Source: a virus. Taken from it: a stretch of DNA of 51,004 bases. The translations under genes and the position numbers were made by a program. The notes under the pieces were generated by a model. The model saw only the letters and a program-made list of their open reading frames with translations. It was not told where the DNA came from and searched no databases. Of this stretch, positions 37,279-44,037 are shown in pieces. The first letter of the stretch is position 1. Each line of letters starts with the position of its first letter. The stretch covers positions 1 to 51,004 of the IMG/VR virus record IMGVR_UViG_3300020220_000077; one strand, written 5' to 3'.

Positions 37279-37837
37279 ATGAAAACAGAAGTGACAACTC
37301 CAGAGCAATATTTTTTTTCGAGAAGCAAAAAAAGAATGCACCCAAATTTTAAAAAGCTTATGTCCCAATCAATTGATATGGTCATCCTTAAAGAGGAGAG
37401 CAAGAGCTCTAGAGGCAACGCATACAAGCATACTAAATCAGGATACAGGGAAGATTTAGGAATAGTTATGAGATCTAATTGGGAGGCAAATGTTGCGAGG
37501 ATATACAATGCGTATGAAGTTAAATTTGAATTTGAGCCTAAAGTTTTTTCTTTTCCAATAAAAAGAGGAACAAAAGGTTATACGCCAGACTTTTATCTGC
37601 CAAAACAAGATGAGTGGTTGGAGATAAAAGGCTATTTGGACGACAAAAGTAAAATTAAACTTAAGAGATTTAAAAGATATTACCCACAAGAATTTGAAAA
37701 ACTAACCTTTATATGCAGTAGGTATTCCAACAATGCAAAAAGCTTTGCTGCGGAACTGCGGAATACTGCAGGTTGTTTACTACGAAGACATCAGAAATTT
37801 TTATTCAAACAAAATACCTTATTGGGAAGGAAAATAG
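37279..37837 (+). CDS. PD-(D/E)XK-like nuclease, one CGGN +1 site
   Basis: Exactly 186 codons (185 residues) with one +1 shift at CGG 37759; start ATG 37279 behind GAGGAT. Motifs: MRSNWEANVARIYNAY, KFEFEPKVFSF, GYTPDFYL (catalytic Asp) and WLEIKGYLDDKSKIK (E-x-K). This is the fold of phage endonucleases and of TnsA-like or Hjc-like proteins. In the zero frame the last 27 residues would be replaced by a basic tail overrunning the next start; after the shift it ends VVYYEDIRNFYSNK plus IPYWEGK, one base before the sigma start. Confidence 0.85.
37759..37762 (+). other. CGGA recoding site (+1) in nuclease gene
   Basis: Context GAA-CTG-CGGA-ATA-CTG. Zero frame stops at TGA 37840, overlapping the sigma gene; +1 stops at TAG 37835, just before it. 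Confidence 0.85.
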
Positions 37838-37838
37838 C

Positions 37839-38716
37839 ATGACTAGCTACAAGGAGCAATATTATTCTTTAGAAGAAAACGAAATGCAGGAGTTAATACG
37901 TAAGGCAAAAGCAGGAGATGAAGACGCAAAAGCAGAATTACTTAAAGTTTTTAATAATTTTTTGACTAAATATGTCAGCATGCTGTATTACCGGAAAATA
38001 TAGCTACTCGGATTATGATATTAGGAGATTTGTATCACTTTTTGTTAAAGACAAAATTGTTAGATTTAATTTAATGAAAAATAAATTGAATCAGGCAGGA
38101 TTTAAGCATGTGAATGAGTGCATGAGGCGGAATAAGCTACATGACAAAAAGATACTGCACGGAAGAGGAAGTTAGGCAGACGGTTCAATACACATTTCTT
38201 CAGTGCGTTCAAAGATATGAAAAAAGAGATTCAGAAAAAGGGCCAATCCCCTTTAGTGCATTCTTATACAGTTACTTTTTTTATCTTCTTAAAAAAAATG
38301 TAGACACATTTTTAATTGATCAATTAGGAAGAAAATCTTTTCCGCTATATACGGGTGACGAAAATAGCGAAAACGCAGAAGAGCAAGTTGAAGGATTTAA
38401 CATTGACACAATCAATTATGCTGTTGTAGATAAACATTTTGACAATGCAATAGACGAATTTTGGGTCCTTGGAGATGAGGTTCAACCACCTTTTGATAAG
38501 CTTTCTGTTCAAGAAAGGCAACTTCTTAAGTGGAAATATATAGACAACAAGAAATCTTCCGAAATAGCTGCTAGAATTACTGAGCATCCAAATACTGTTC
38601 GTGAACATTTGTCTAAAATAAAGGTAAAACTTAGGGCAATATTAGAAGAGCAAGATATGGAAGATTATAAACTATTAGCTTTTTTTAACACAAACAAAGA
38701 GGACATTGATGATTAG
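37839..38716 (+). CDS. RNA polymerase sigma factor, two CGGN +1 sites
   Basis: Exactly 292 codons (291 residues) with +1 shifts at CGG 37992 and CGG 38128. Begins like sigma region 1.2/2 (ELIRKAKAGDEDAKAELLKV, FNNFLTKYVSMLYY). After the two sites come EEEVRQTVQYTFLQCVQRYE and PFSAFLYSYFFYLLKKN, matching region 2. Region 4 is LSVQERQLLKWKYIDNKKSS, then SEIAARITEHPNTVREHLSK, an HTH at about residues 219-265. It likely redirects host RNA polymerase to phage promoters. Without recoding only a 54-residue fragment would be made. Confidence 0.92.
37992..37995 (+). other. CGGA recoding site (+1), sigma factor, first
   Basis: Context TAT-TAC-CGGA-AAA-TAT. Zero frame stops at TAG 38001, three codons on. 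In +1 the protein reads GKYSYSDYDIRRF. Confidence 0.93.
38128..38131 (+). other. CGGA recoding site (+1), sigma factor, second
   Basis: Context ATG-AGG-CGGA-ATA-AGC. Zero frame stops at TAG 38173. In +1 the frame reads GISYMTKRYCTEEEV and carries region 4. The two sites are 136 bases apart. Confidence 0.93.
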
Positions 38717-39218
38717 TGATTTATCAACACTTGATGGGCTTTTTAATTTTTTGAATCCTCAATTACAAGAGATAGTTAAAATATTTTCTAGGTCTGAAGA
38801 TTTAGATAGATATTTTATAGAAATTCCAGACGCCAACTATGTTGATTTGACGGTAGAAGACTTGGCTTCATTGGTAGCTAGGTCTTCTAATGTATATGGA
38901 AGAGTGGCTAGGTTTGCCGGGATAGCTAGGGCTCAAAGAAAGCTTTTAGAGGGTAGATATAAAAAAGTTTACAAGGCAAACAGAATCGGCAGAAACGAAT
39001 CTGAGAGAGAAGCCTCTGCCATTGCTGCTGCAGAAAAAGAATATGAGTCGCTAACAGCGGTAGAAGCATTGGTTGAATTAATAGAATCAATGGAAACATC
39101 GGCCAGAATATCATCAGAGTCTGCAAGAAAACTCATGGACAAGGTTCAGTCCATGCAAGTGGCTAGCGCTCGTGAAGATAAAGGGTTTTATGCAGAAAAA
39201 GATTACAGCATTTTTTAG
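38709..39218 (+). CDS. helical hypothetical protein
   Basis: 169 residues from ATG 38709, overlapping the sigma stop (a TTG start at 38706 would add one residue). Mostly alpha-helical with alternating charged/hydrophobic spacing (ARAQRKLLEGRYKKVYKANR, ESEREASAIAAAEKEYESL), consistent with a coiled coil. No catalytic motif. Similar small helical proteins are found next to phage recombination genes, but no family can be named. Its coupling to the sigma gene suggests it is made with it. Confidence 0.65.
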   Translation: MISDLSTLDGLFNFLNPQLQEIVKIFSRSEDLDRYFIEIPDANYVDLTVEDLASLVARSSNVYGRVARFAGIARAQRKLLEGRYKKVYKANRIGRNESEREASAIAAAEKEYESLTAVEALVELIESMETSARISSESARKLMDKVQSMQVASAREDKGFYAEKDYSIF

Positions 39219-39227
39219 GGAGCACAC

Positions 39228-39437
39228 ATGTATATAGGTCACTACAAATCAGTTACGTCTAACTTAGAGTTTTATTCTTCGCTTAAAGATGACTTGTCTT
39301 TTCCAGCGCAAGTTGTATATGAAGGGCAAAGATATCTTTTGCAGTATACATATATTGTTTCATCCAAATCTATTCACAAAAAAATAACAGATAGAGCCAC
39401 TGAACTTGGAATACCAAAAGATATAGCGGTAGATTAA
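39228..39437 (+). CDS. small hypothetical protein (KTSC-like?)
   Basis: 69 residues with GGGAGC-type ribosome site upstream. Strand-helix mix: YIGHYKSVTSNLEFYSSL, then VVYEGQRYLLQYTYIV and a basic helix. Stops one base before RNase H. No family is secure. Confidence 0.6.
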   Translation: MYIGHYKSVTSNLEFYSSLKDDLSFPAQVVYEGQRYLLQYTYIVSSKSIHKKITDRATELGIPKDIAVD

Positions 39438-39872
39438 ATGAATATAGAAGTTTTTTGTGATGGAGCATCTAGGGGTCAGGGGCAAAAAAAGATTGGAGAA
39501 GCTTCTTGCGCCGTTGTTGTTTACAAAAATAGAAGGAAAGTCGCACAGTTTGCTAGAGGCTTGGGCCAAAGAACCAATAACGAAGCAGAGTATGAAGCTG
39601 TTATAGCCGCTCTTTTAATCTGCTCCATGTCAGACTTTAAGGATCCAATAATCTATACAGATTCTGCAGTGGTTGCAAATCACATTTCTGGTAAATGGCG
39701 ATGCAAAAACGCTACTTTAATACCACTTTTAATGACTATAGAAGACATAGAAGAAGAGTACCCATTTAGGGTGTTGCAGGTACCAAGATCGTTTGTTTGG
39801 GAGGCCGATATGCTGGCAAACGAATTTTTGGATCAGCTAAAAGAAAGAAAACAAAACATAATAGAAAAGTAG
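39438..39872 (+). CDS. RNase H type 1
   Basis: 144 residues starting right after the preceding stop. Degrades RNA in RNA-DNA hybrids, e.g. primer removal. Catalytic set: IEVFCDGASRGQ (Asp in first strand), RTNNEAEYEAVIAALL (Glu), IYTDSAVVANHISG (Asp) and FVWEADMLANEFLDQ (last acidic residue, replacing the common R-x-x-N-x-x-A-D pattern). Length is that of a bare catalytic domain without an N-terminal hybrid-binding module. Confidence 0.92.
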   Translation: MNIEVFCDGASRGQGQKKIGEASCAVVVYKNRRKVAQFARGLGQRTNNEAEYEAVIAALLICSMSDFKDPIIYTDSAVVANHISGKWRCKNATLIPLLMTIEDIEEEYPFRVLQVPRSFVWEADMLANEFLDQLKERKQNIIEK

Positions 39873-39873
39873 A

Positions 39874-39882
39874 TGGTATAAT
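39874..39882 (+). promoter_or_regulatory. extended -10 promoter, probably leaderless
   Basis: TG-G-TATAAT with the last T at 39882 and the next gene's ATG at 39889. The start codon falls where transcription would begin, so the mRNA would be leaderless. There is no ribosome site in front of this ATG, which fits. Confidence 0.62.
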
Positions 39883-39888
39883 ATTATT

Positions 39889-40674
39889 ATGATTAACAAT
39901 TTCAAAGAAGACTATCCAATAATTCTAGGACTAGCAGGAAAAGCTGGTAGTGGAAAAACTACTGTAGCAGAAAATTTAGTTCCCAAAGGATCAATAGATG
40001 TATCAATAGGTGGGATAAAATGGGACCACATTTTTTATGCATTACCCATATACGAACTTGCATCAATCAAAAGAACCATTAGCGGAACAAACGCAAAGAA
40101 TAGACAGCTGTATGCCATACATGAAGTTTTGTTTGAGGTTTATGGCGGATCCGCTCTAGGCAATATACCATCTTATGAGACTTTGGTTGAAAAAGTTAGT
40201 TTACTTTACCATTTACCAATAGAGCCGGAAGGTATAAAGCCAAGAAGTTTTATGCAGGAAGCAGGAGATATCTGTAGACATGGATTTGAAGATTGCTTTG
40301 CAACGTGGGCAATATCAAAATCACATAAAATGTTTTCTTCATACAGAAAGTCTCTATCTGAAGATGAGGCCCGTGATCCCTTTGCTGTTATAATTTCTGA
40401 TGTGAGATTTATAAACGAGGCGCAGAAGATACTGGAACAGCCCAACGGAATTATAGTCTGCTTTGACGCAACAGAAGAGGTTTTATTAGATAGAATAATG
40501 AAAAGAGATGGCAGACCGATGACTGATCAGCAATCGTCTCATAAATCAGAACAACAAATTAGCACCATAGCAAGTATGTCCAATTATGTTGTAGATACAT
40601 CTGATATGTCGATTGAAGAACAGGTGTCTAGTACGCTAAAATGTATCGGTATACTTAAGGAGCAAAATGCCTAA
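39889..40674 (+). CDS. deoxynucleoside monophosphate kinase-like protein
   Basis: 261 residues. P-loop GLAGKAGSGKTTVAENL about residues 14-30; later AGDICRHGFEDCFATWAI, PFAVIISDVRFINEAQKI (Walker-B like) and the lid-like GRPMTDQQSSHKSE. This arrangement matches phage dNMP kinases that make dNDPs for the replisome. It completes the dNTP route with NrdJ and ThyX. Apparently has its own leaderless promoter. Gluconate-kinase or dephospho-CoA-kinase relatives are less likely by context. Confidence 0.82.
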   Translation: MINNFKEDYPIILGLAGKAGSGKTTVAENLVPKGSIDVSIGGIKWDHIFYALPIYELASIKRTISGTNAKNRQLYAIHEVLFEVYGGSALGNIPSYETLVEKVSLLYHLPIEPEGIKPRSFMQEAGDICRHGFEDCFATWAISKSHKMFSSYRKSLSEDEARDPFAVIISDVRFINEAQKILEQPNGIIVCFDATEEVLLDRIMKRDGRPMTDQQSSHKSEQQISTIASMSNYVVDTSDMSIEEQVSSTLKCIGILKEQNA

Positions 40675-40987
40675 GATAACCAGAACAGCACAGGAACAAT
40701 CAACAGGCTCCCCAATAGAACAGGTGATAAATTTAATGGCACAAGAAATATCTATATCAACAAATCCAGTGTTTATATGTGGTGTAAACAGAAAGATTAA
40801 CATAGGAAACTTTGAAAATATTGACGTATATGCTGGCGTTACTATACCATTGATTAACATAGATCCATCAGATAGAGAGGCTCTTTCTGAGGCCGTCAAG
40901 GCCGCTGCCGTAGATGGTTTTTCAATGGTCTCCAGAGAAACTGGCGAAAGATATACTTTAATTAAAGAATCTCAACAGGGTAAATAG
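40667..40987 (+). CDS. hypothetical protein
   Basis: 106 residues from ATG 40667, overlapping the kinase by 8 bases, with AAGGAG upstream. A polar N-terminus (PKITRTAQEQSTGSPIEQV) is followed by a strand-rich centre (VDVYAGVTIPLINI-like) and a helix (DREALSEAVKAAAVDGFSMV). The fold may be a small RNA- or DNA-binding domain, but no family is recognised. Confidence 0.63.
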   Translation: MPKITRTAQEQSTGSPIEQVINLMAQEISISTNPVFICGVNRKINIGNFENIDVYAGVTIPLINIDPSDREALSEAVKAAAVDGFSMVSRETGERYTLIKESQQGK

Positions 40988-40995
40988 TATTTAAT

Positions 40996-41024
40996 TTGCA
41001 TTTTCTAGAAAAAACCTGTATTAT
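40996..41024 (+). promoter_or_regulatory. sigma-70-like promoter
   Basis: TTGCAT (40996), 17-base spacer, TATTAT (41019). Drives the AT-hook protein gene, and probably the downstream array of small basic proteins. Confidence 0.65.
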
Positions 41025-41064
41025 ATTTAATGAATTAATTCAACTTTTAAAACAAGAGGTTAAA

Positions 41065-41376
41065 ATGATTAAAAAGCTAGCAAAAAAAATTACTTCTCTT
41101 TTGGGTAAAGCTAAAAGAAAAAACGTTAAGTCTGGTCAAGACGTATTTATTAATTCGTTGATTGATAAGATTTCAAATGATGTTAATGAAGTAGCTAAAG
41201 CCGTAGATGAAGCAGTCACTAATGTTTCTGGAGCAGCTGCAAAAGAGGCCAAAAAGGTTGCCAAGGTCGTAGAGACTAAAGTGCCTACTAAGCCAAAAGC
41301 AGATAAACCAAAGACATCTGCAGCAGATTCAGGAGCTCCAAAGAAAAAGGGAAGACCTAAAAAAACAGCTGAATAA
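41065..41376 (+). CDS. basic AT-hook-like protein
   Basis: 103 residues from ATG 41065 behind AAGAGGT. Lys-rich N-terminus (MIKKLAKKITSLLGKAKRKN), a helical Val/Ala centre, and an H1-like Lys/Pro/Ala tail ending in KKKGRPKKTAE. G-R-P flanked by basic residues is an AT-hook that binds the DNA minor groove. Possibly coats or organises the phage genome, or is a virion internal protein. It opens the small basic-protein array and is preceded by its own promoter. Confidence 0.75.
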   Translation: MIKKLAKKITSLLGKAKRKNVKSGQDVFINSLIDKISNDVNEVAKAVDEAVTNVSGAAAKEAKKVAKVVETKVPTKPKADKPKTSAADSGAPKKKGRPKKTAE

Positions 41377-41382
41377 TACATT

Positions 41383-41434
41383 GCAAAAATGAAGGTCCTT
41401 TTATTCTGCAAAAGTTTAAGAGGACCTCATTTGC
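41383..41434 (+). promoter_or_regulatory. hairpin covering a ribosome site
   Basis: GCAAAAATGAAGGTCCT pairs with AGGACCTCATTTGC (about 14 pairs with small bulges, loop about 21 bases). The right arm contains AAGAGGAC, the only plausible ribosome site for the next gene, so the stem could hide it. There is no T-run after it, so I do not call it a terminator. Confidence 0.55.
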
Positions 41435-41440
41435 GTTACT

Positions 41441-41575
41441 ATGTACCCTATGTCATTTGGTAAATATCGAAAAGTATCAAAAAATAATTGGTCAAATCTT
41501 GAAAATAAAAAATCTAATCCCGAAGAAAATGAATCAGAAAATCAAGAAAAAAACCAACCAGAGCCCGAGGAATAA
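41441..41575 (+). CDS. very small polar protein
   Basis: 44 residues from ATG 41441 (ATG 41450 also possible). Starts MYPMSFGKYRKVSKNNW and continues as an Asn/Glu/Lys-rich low-complexity tail ending in PEPEE. The ribosome site lies within the hairpin just upstream. No family recognised. Confidence 0.45.
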   Translation: MYPMSFGKYRKVSKNNWSNLENKKSNPEENESENQEKNQPEPEE

Positions 41576-41577
41576 AT

Positions 41578-41727
41578 ATGCCCTTCAAAAAAATGATTAA
41601 AATTGGAGGCTTTAAATATAATACACAACCGAAAATGGGTTCCAGCAATGTTATGTATGGGGTTTTTTTAAATAACGCAAAAAAAACAAAGAAAAAAGGA
41701 AAAAGCAATGGCAAAAAAAGATCCTAG
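41578..41727 (+). CDS. very small basic protein
   Basis: 49 residues from ATG 41578, two bases after the preceding stop. Basic C-terminus (KKTKKKGKSNGKKRS) after a short FKKMIKIGGFKYNTQPKMG. Overlaps the next gene by 20 bases. No family recognised; it belongs to the array of tiny Lys-rich proteins. Confidence 0.5.
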   Translation: MPFKKMIKIGGFKYNTQPKMGSSNVMYGVFLNNAKKTKKKGKSNGKKRS

Positions 41728-42017
41728 ACTTGCAAGAGCCCGGAGTTTCTGGCTTTAATCAACCCAAAAGAACCCCAAGTCATCCTACAAAATCTCACAT
41801 AGTCGTTGCCAAGTCTGGTGATCAGGTAAAAACAATTAGATTTGGTCAACAAGGCGTAAAAACAAATCAAACAGTTGGCCAAAGAAAAGCTTTTAAGTCT
41901 CGTCACGCAAAAAATATTTCTAAAGGAAAAATGTCTGCCGCGTACTGGGCGGATAGGGTAAAGTGGAGTCCCAGTAAAACACAATCATCTTCTAAAAAAT
42001 GGGTAAAAGGATCATAA
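41708..42017 (+). CDS. conserved phage small basic protein, one CGGN +1 site
   Basis: Exactly 103 codons (102 residues) with a +1 shift at CGG 41741. Begins MAKKDPRLARA, then after the site GVSGFNQPKRTPSHPTKSH, VVAKSGDQVKTIRFGQQGVK, and ends with RHAKNISKGKMSAAYWADRV plus KWSP. I know this pattern (KPKRTPxHPTKSH, IRFGQQGV, GKMSAAYWANxVKW) from small proteins of many phages, where A-G-V-x-G-x-N precedes it. So the N-terminal 11 residues and the rest are one protein. Function unknown; probably a virion-associated basic protein. Confidence 0.9.
41741..41744 (+). other. CGGA recoding site (+1) in small conserved protein
   Basis: Context AGA-GCC-CGGA-GTT-TCT. Zero frame ends at TAA 41756 after R-S-F-W-L. 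In +1 it gives A-G-V-S-G-F-N, the family N-terminus, so glycine is the expected residue. Confidence 0.94.
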
Positions 42018-42018
42018 T

Positions 42019-42249
42019 ATGGAAGCTGTAATCGTTGCAACAATTGCTTCCGTAGGAGCGGTATTGGTTGCCCTAGTGCAAAAAGGTAGGGCAGAAAACA
42101 AGGTAGATCATAATACAGTCACCGACATGATTGTTGGCGTAAAAGATGATATAATAAGTTTACACTTTAAGATAGATCATGTTGATGATCAGGTGGACAA
42201 AGTCGACGATAAGATTGATATGCATATAAAATCTCATCGAAGAAAATAA
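42019..42249 (+). CDS. small membrane protein with coiled-coil tail
   Basis: 76 residues, one base after the preceding stop. N-terminal hydrophobic helix (AVIVATIASVGAVLVALV) then a coiled-coil-like heptad pattern (ISLHFKIDHVDDQVDKVDDK) and a basic end. This resembles the DUF2746-type proteins near the lysis or tail genes of actinobacteriophages. A membrane or holin-like role is possible but not shown. Confidence 0.65.
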   Translation: MEAVIVATIASVGAVLVALVQKGRAENKVDHNTVTDMIVGVKDDIISLHFKIDHVDDQVDKVDDKIDMHIKSHRRK

Positions 42250-42276
42250 TACTAGTATTAAAACAAGGAGAAAAAA

Positions 42277-42495
42277 ATGGCAAAGAAAATGTCAAAAGCT
42301 GGCAAGGGCGTATCAGCCCCAGAGCCAACAGTAAGCGCAGGTCAAGCAAAGATGGGTCAGAGACCTATTAAAGATAGCAAGGGCAAAAAAATTGAAACAA
42401 AAGGCGCTACTGCAGCAAAAAACTCAGTTTCGTCTGGTCAGATGAAAATGGCCAAGAGACCAATCAAAAATTCAAAAGGTAAGGTTATTGGCTGA
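42277..42495 (+). CDS. small basic protein with internal duplication
   Basis: 72 residues behind AAGGAG. Two copies of the same 20-residue unit: SAGQAKMGQRPIKDSKGKK and SSGQMKMAKRPIKNSKGKV. Strongly basic. No family recognised. Followed by a terminator-like hairpin. Confidence 0.65.
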   Translation: MAKKMSKAGKGVSAPEPTVSAGQAKMGQRPIKDSKGKKIETKGATAAKNSVSSGQMKMAKRPIKNSKGKVIG

Positions 42496-42523
42496 TAACT
42501 GAGTAAATTATACTCAAAAACAG

Positions 42524-42564
42524 AATCGGGGATGGTACTATATATGTGTATCGTCCCCGATTTT
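42524..42564 (+). terminator. intrinsic terminator-like hairpin
   Basis: AATCGGGGA pairs with TCCCCGATT (9 bp) around a 21-base AT-rich loop, followed by TT. Just upstream GAGTA-AATTA-TACTC is a second small stem. It separates two genes of the basic array. Confidence 0.6.
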
Positions 42565-42585
42565 CAATTACAAAGGAAGATAAAA

Positions 42586-42729
42586 ATGGCATATGACAAA
42601 AAAAATAACAAAGCAATGACCGGCAAAAAGGCAGCCCCTGCAAAAAATGGATCAGGCTTAACAGCAAAGCAAAAGAAACTACCTCCTTTTATTCAGAAAG
42701 CAATTCTTGCCAAGAAAAAAGGAAAGTAA
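42586..42729 (+). CDS. very small basic protein
   Basis: 47 residues from ATG 42586 with AAAGGAAG upstream. Lys-rich ends, with the hydrophobic stretch KKLPPFIQKAILAKKKGK at the C-terminus. That K-L-P-x-F-I-Q-K-A-I-x-x-K-K pattern is familiar from tiny phage and bacterial proteins adjoining basic proteins. Function unknown. Confidence 0.62.
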   Translation: MAYDKKNNKAMTGKKAAPAKNGSGLTAKQKKLPPFIQKAILAKKKGK

Positions 42730-42730
42730 T

Positions 42731-42940
42731 ATGGTCTCAAAAAAGAATCCAGACAAAAAATGGATTCAACGTGCGATAAAAAGACCTGGTGCCTTTACCG
42801 CTAAAGCAAAAAGGGCTGGCAAGTCAGTTGCTGGGATGGTATCTGCTGTGACTAAAAATCCAGAAAAGTATAGCAAACTTACTGTTCAGCAAGCAAACCT
42901 TGCAAAAACTCTTAGGAAGATTAACAAAAAAGGTAAATAA
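42731..42940 (+). CDS. small basic protein
   Basis: 69 residues from ATG 42731. Contains KKWIQRAIKRPGAFTAKAKR, reminiscent of the K-x-W-I-x-x-A-I-K-K-P-G-A-L/F-x-x-x-A pattern of small phage and virus basic proteins, then KNPEKYSKLTVQQANLAKTL. Probably binds nucleic acid. Two bases separate it from the upstream gene. Confidence 0.68.
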   Translation: MVSKKNPDKKWIQRAIKRPGAFTAKAKRAGKSVAGMVSAVTKNPEKYSKLTVQQANLAKTLRKINKKGK

Positions 42941-42941
42941 A

Positions 42942-43115
42942 ATGGCTAGAAAAAAAAGTAAAACTTCAGTTTACAACAACGCAGGCAAAACCGTAGATGC
43001 CAGCATCGATGGAACAAGGTCAGTACCAAAAATGAAAAAGAGTATGTACGGAAAAGCAGACTCAAAAACTTTTTCTACAAAGACTAAGGGATTAAAAAAT
43101 GGCAAAAGTAAATAA
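42942..43115 (+). CDS. small basic protein
   Basis: 57 residues from ATG 42942, one base after the previous stop. Lys/Ser/Thr-rich (ARKKSKTSVYNNAGKTVDAS, then VPKMKKSMYGKADSK). Overlaps the next gene by 17 bases. No family recognised. Confidence 0.6.
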   Translation: MARKKSKTSVYNNAGKTVDASIDGTRSVPKMKKSMYGKADSKTFSTKTKGLKNGKSK

Positions 43116-43278
43116 ACCAACAAAACCGGGACTTTGGTCTTCGGCAAAATCGCAGGCTAAAGCTAAGTTTGATGTCTATCCTTCAGCTTATGCGAATGCC
43201 TGGGCAGCAAAAAAATATAAGTCAATGGGTGGTGGATGGAGAACTGTCTCAACCAAGAAAGCAAAGAAGAGCAAGTAA
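43099..43278 (+). CDS. small conserved phage protein (YPSAYAN type)
   Basis: 59 residues from ATG 43099. Contains KPTKPGLWSSAKSQAKAKFD, then VYPSAYANAWAAKKYKSMGG plus GWR. I know the K-x-K-F-x-V-Y-P-S-A-Y-A-N-x-W-A-x-x-x-Y pattern from small phage proteins. Stop is immediately followed by the next ATG. Probably another virion-associated basic protein. Confidence 0.75.
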   Translation: MAKVNKPTKPGLWSSAKSQAKAKFDVYPSAYANAWAAKKYKSMGGGWRTVSTKKAKKSK

Positions 43279-43566
43279 ATGCCAGGTCCTAAAGGCGTTG
43301 GATTAACTAAGTGGTTTGACCAAAAATGGGTTAATATTGGCGCGCCCAAGAAAAAGGGAAAGTTTCGACCCTGCGGAACTTCAGGGGCTGGAGGATCTGG
43401 GTACGCTAAATGTGTTCCTGTGGCTAAGGCAAGATCAATGAGCGCAGGACAAAGAAAAAGCGCAGTTCAAAGAAAGAGGGCGTCCGGCACCCCAATAAAA
43501 GGGGTGAAAGGTCAGGCGCCAAAAAACGTTGCTACCTATGCAAAGGGTTTAAAAAAGAAAAAATAA
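43279..43566 (+). CDS. small basic phage protein (WFDQKWVNIGAPKK type)
   Basis: 95 residues. Starts at the base after the preceding stop. Contains GLTKWFDQKWVNIGAPKKKG, FRPCGTSG, YAKCVPVAKARSMSAGQRKS and a basic end. This arrangement (W-F-x-x-K-W-V-x-I, then C-G and K-C-V-P) is known from small phage proteins of the same array. Two cysteines are a possible metal site. Function unknown. Confidence 0.75.
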   Translation: MPGPKGVGLTKWFDQKWVNIGAPKKKGKFRPCGTSGAGGSGYAKCVPVAKARSMSAGQRKSAVQRKRASGTPIKGVKGQAPKNVATYAKGLKKKK

Positions 43567-43568
43567 TT

Positions 43569-43787
43569 ATGAGTAGCAATAACCTAGAAGCTTTTAGCGG
43601 GTTTATGCCTATGATTTCTCAAATAAGCTTGACTAGTGAAAACACAATGCTGGACACAGAAGGGCAAATAGTTAAGGCTCATGAATTTAAGATTACTACT
43701 AGAGATAACAAAGAACATATCTTTAGCATTGAAAATATAGATCTTATGAGACTTTATTTTTTAATAATGAAAATTAATAATTCTTAA
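43569..43787 (+). CDS. small hypothetical protein
   Basis: 72 residues, two bases after the preceding stop. Unlike its neighbours it is not basic: hydrophobic-polar strands (GFMPMISQISLTSENTMLDT, EGQIVKAHEFKITTRDN) and a final helix (MRLYFLIMKINNS). No family recognised. Confidence 0.6.
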   Translation: MSSNNLEAFSGFMPMISQISLTSENTMLDTEGQIVKAHEFKITTRDNKEHIFSIENIDLMRLYFLIMKINNS

Positions 43788-43796
43788 GGAGAAATT

Positions 43797-44037
43797 ATGT
43801 TACCAAGTAGAGAAGTTCGAGAAGCAGCTGAATCTATTGCAAGAAGCCAAAGGCGTGGAAGGGTAATACTTGGTGGTGGCTTAGCTGCCCTTGGGACAGG
43901 TACTATGATTCATGAGGCTAACAGAACCGGGATGACGGGTCCACCCACTCCAATGATGATAGCGGGTTCAATTGCAGCTGCGGGAGGATATAGCAAACTA
44001 GCTAGGCGGATTGTATAGGGGAAGGGAATTTCTCTGA
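43797..44037 (+). CDS. small membrane protein, one CGGN +1 site near its end
   Basis: Exactly 80 codons (79 residues) with a +1 shift at CGG 44007; behind AAGGAG. A charged N-terminus, then glycine-rich hydrophobic helices (RVILGGGLAALGTGTMIHEA and MIAGSIAAAGGYSKLA). Zero frame would end RRIV. The +1 frame ends GLYRGREFL. The choice rests on the pattern of the other sites. Possible holin-like or virion membrane protein. Confidence 0.6.
44007..44010 (+). other. CGGA recoding site (+1) near the 3' end of membrane-protein gene
   Basis: Context CTA-GG-CGGA-TTG, i.e. AGG then CGGA. Zero frame stops at TAG 44016; +1 stops at TGA 44035. The effect is a short tail change, so this is the weakest of the twelve together with 36894. 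Confidence 0.55.

Noticed and set aside
37164-37508. Long N-terminal extension of the minus-strand gene, and a forward start before 37279
   Set aside because: The extension runs antisense through the nuclease gene and its promoter; starts at 37163 (minus) and 37279 (plus) have the better signals.
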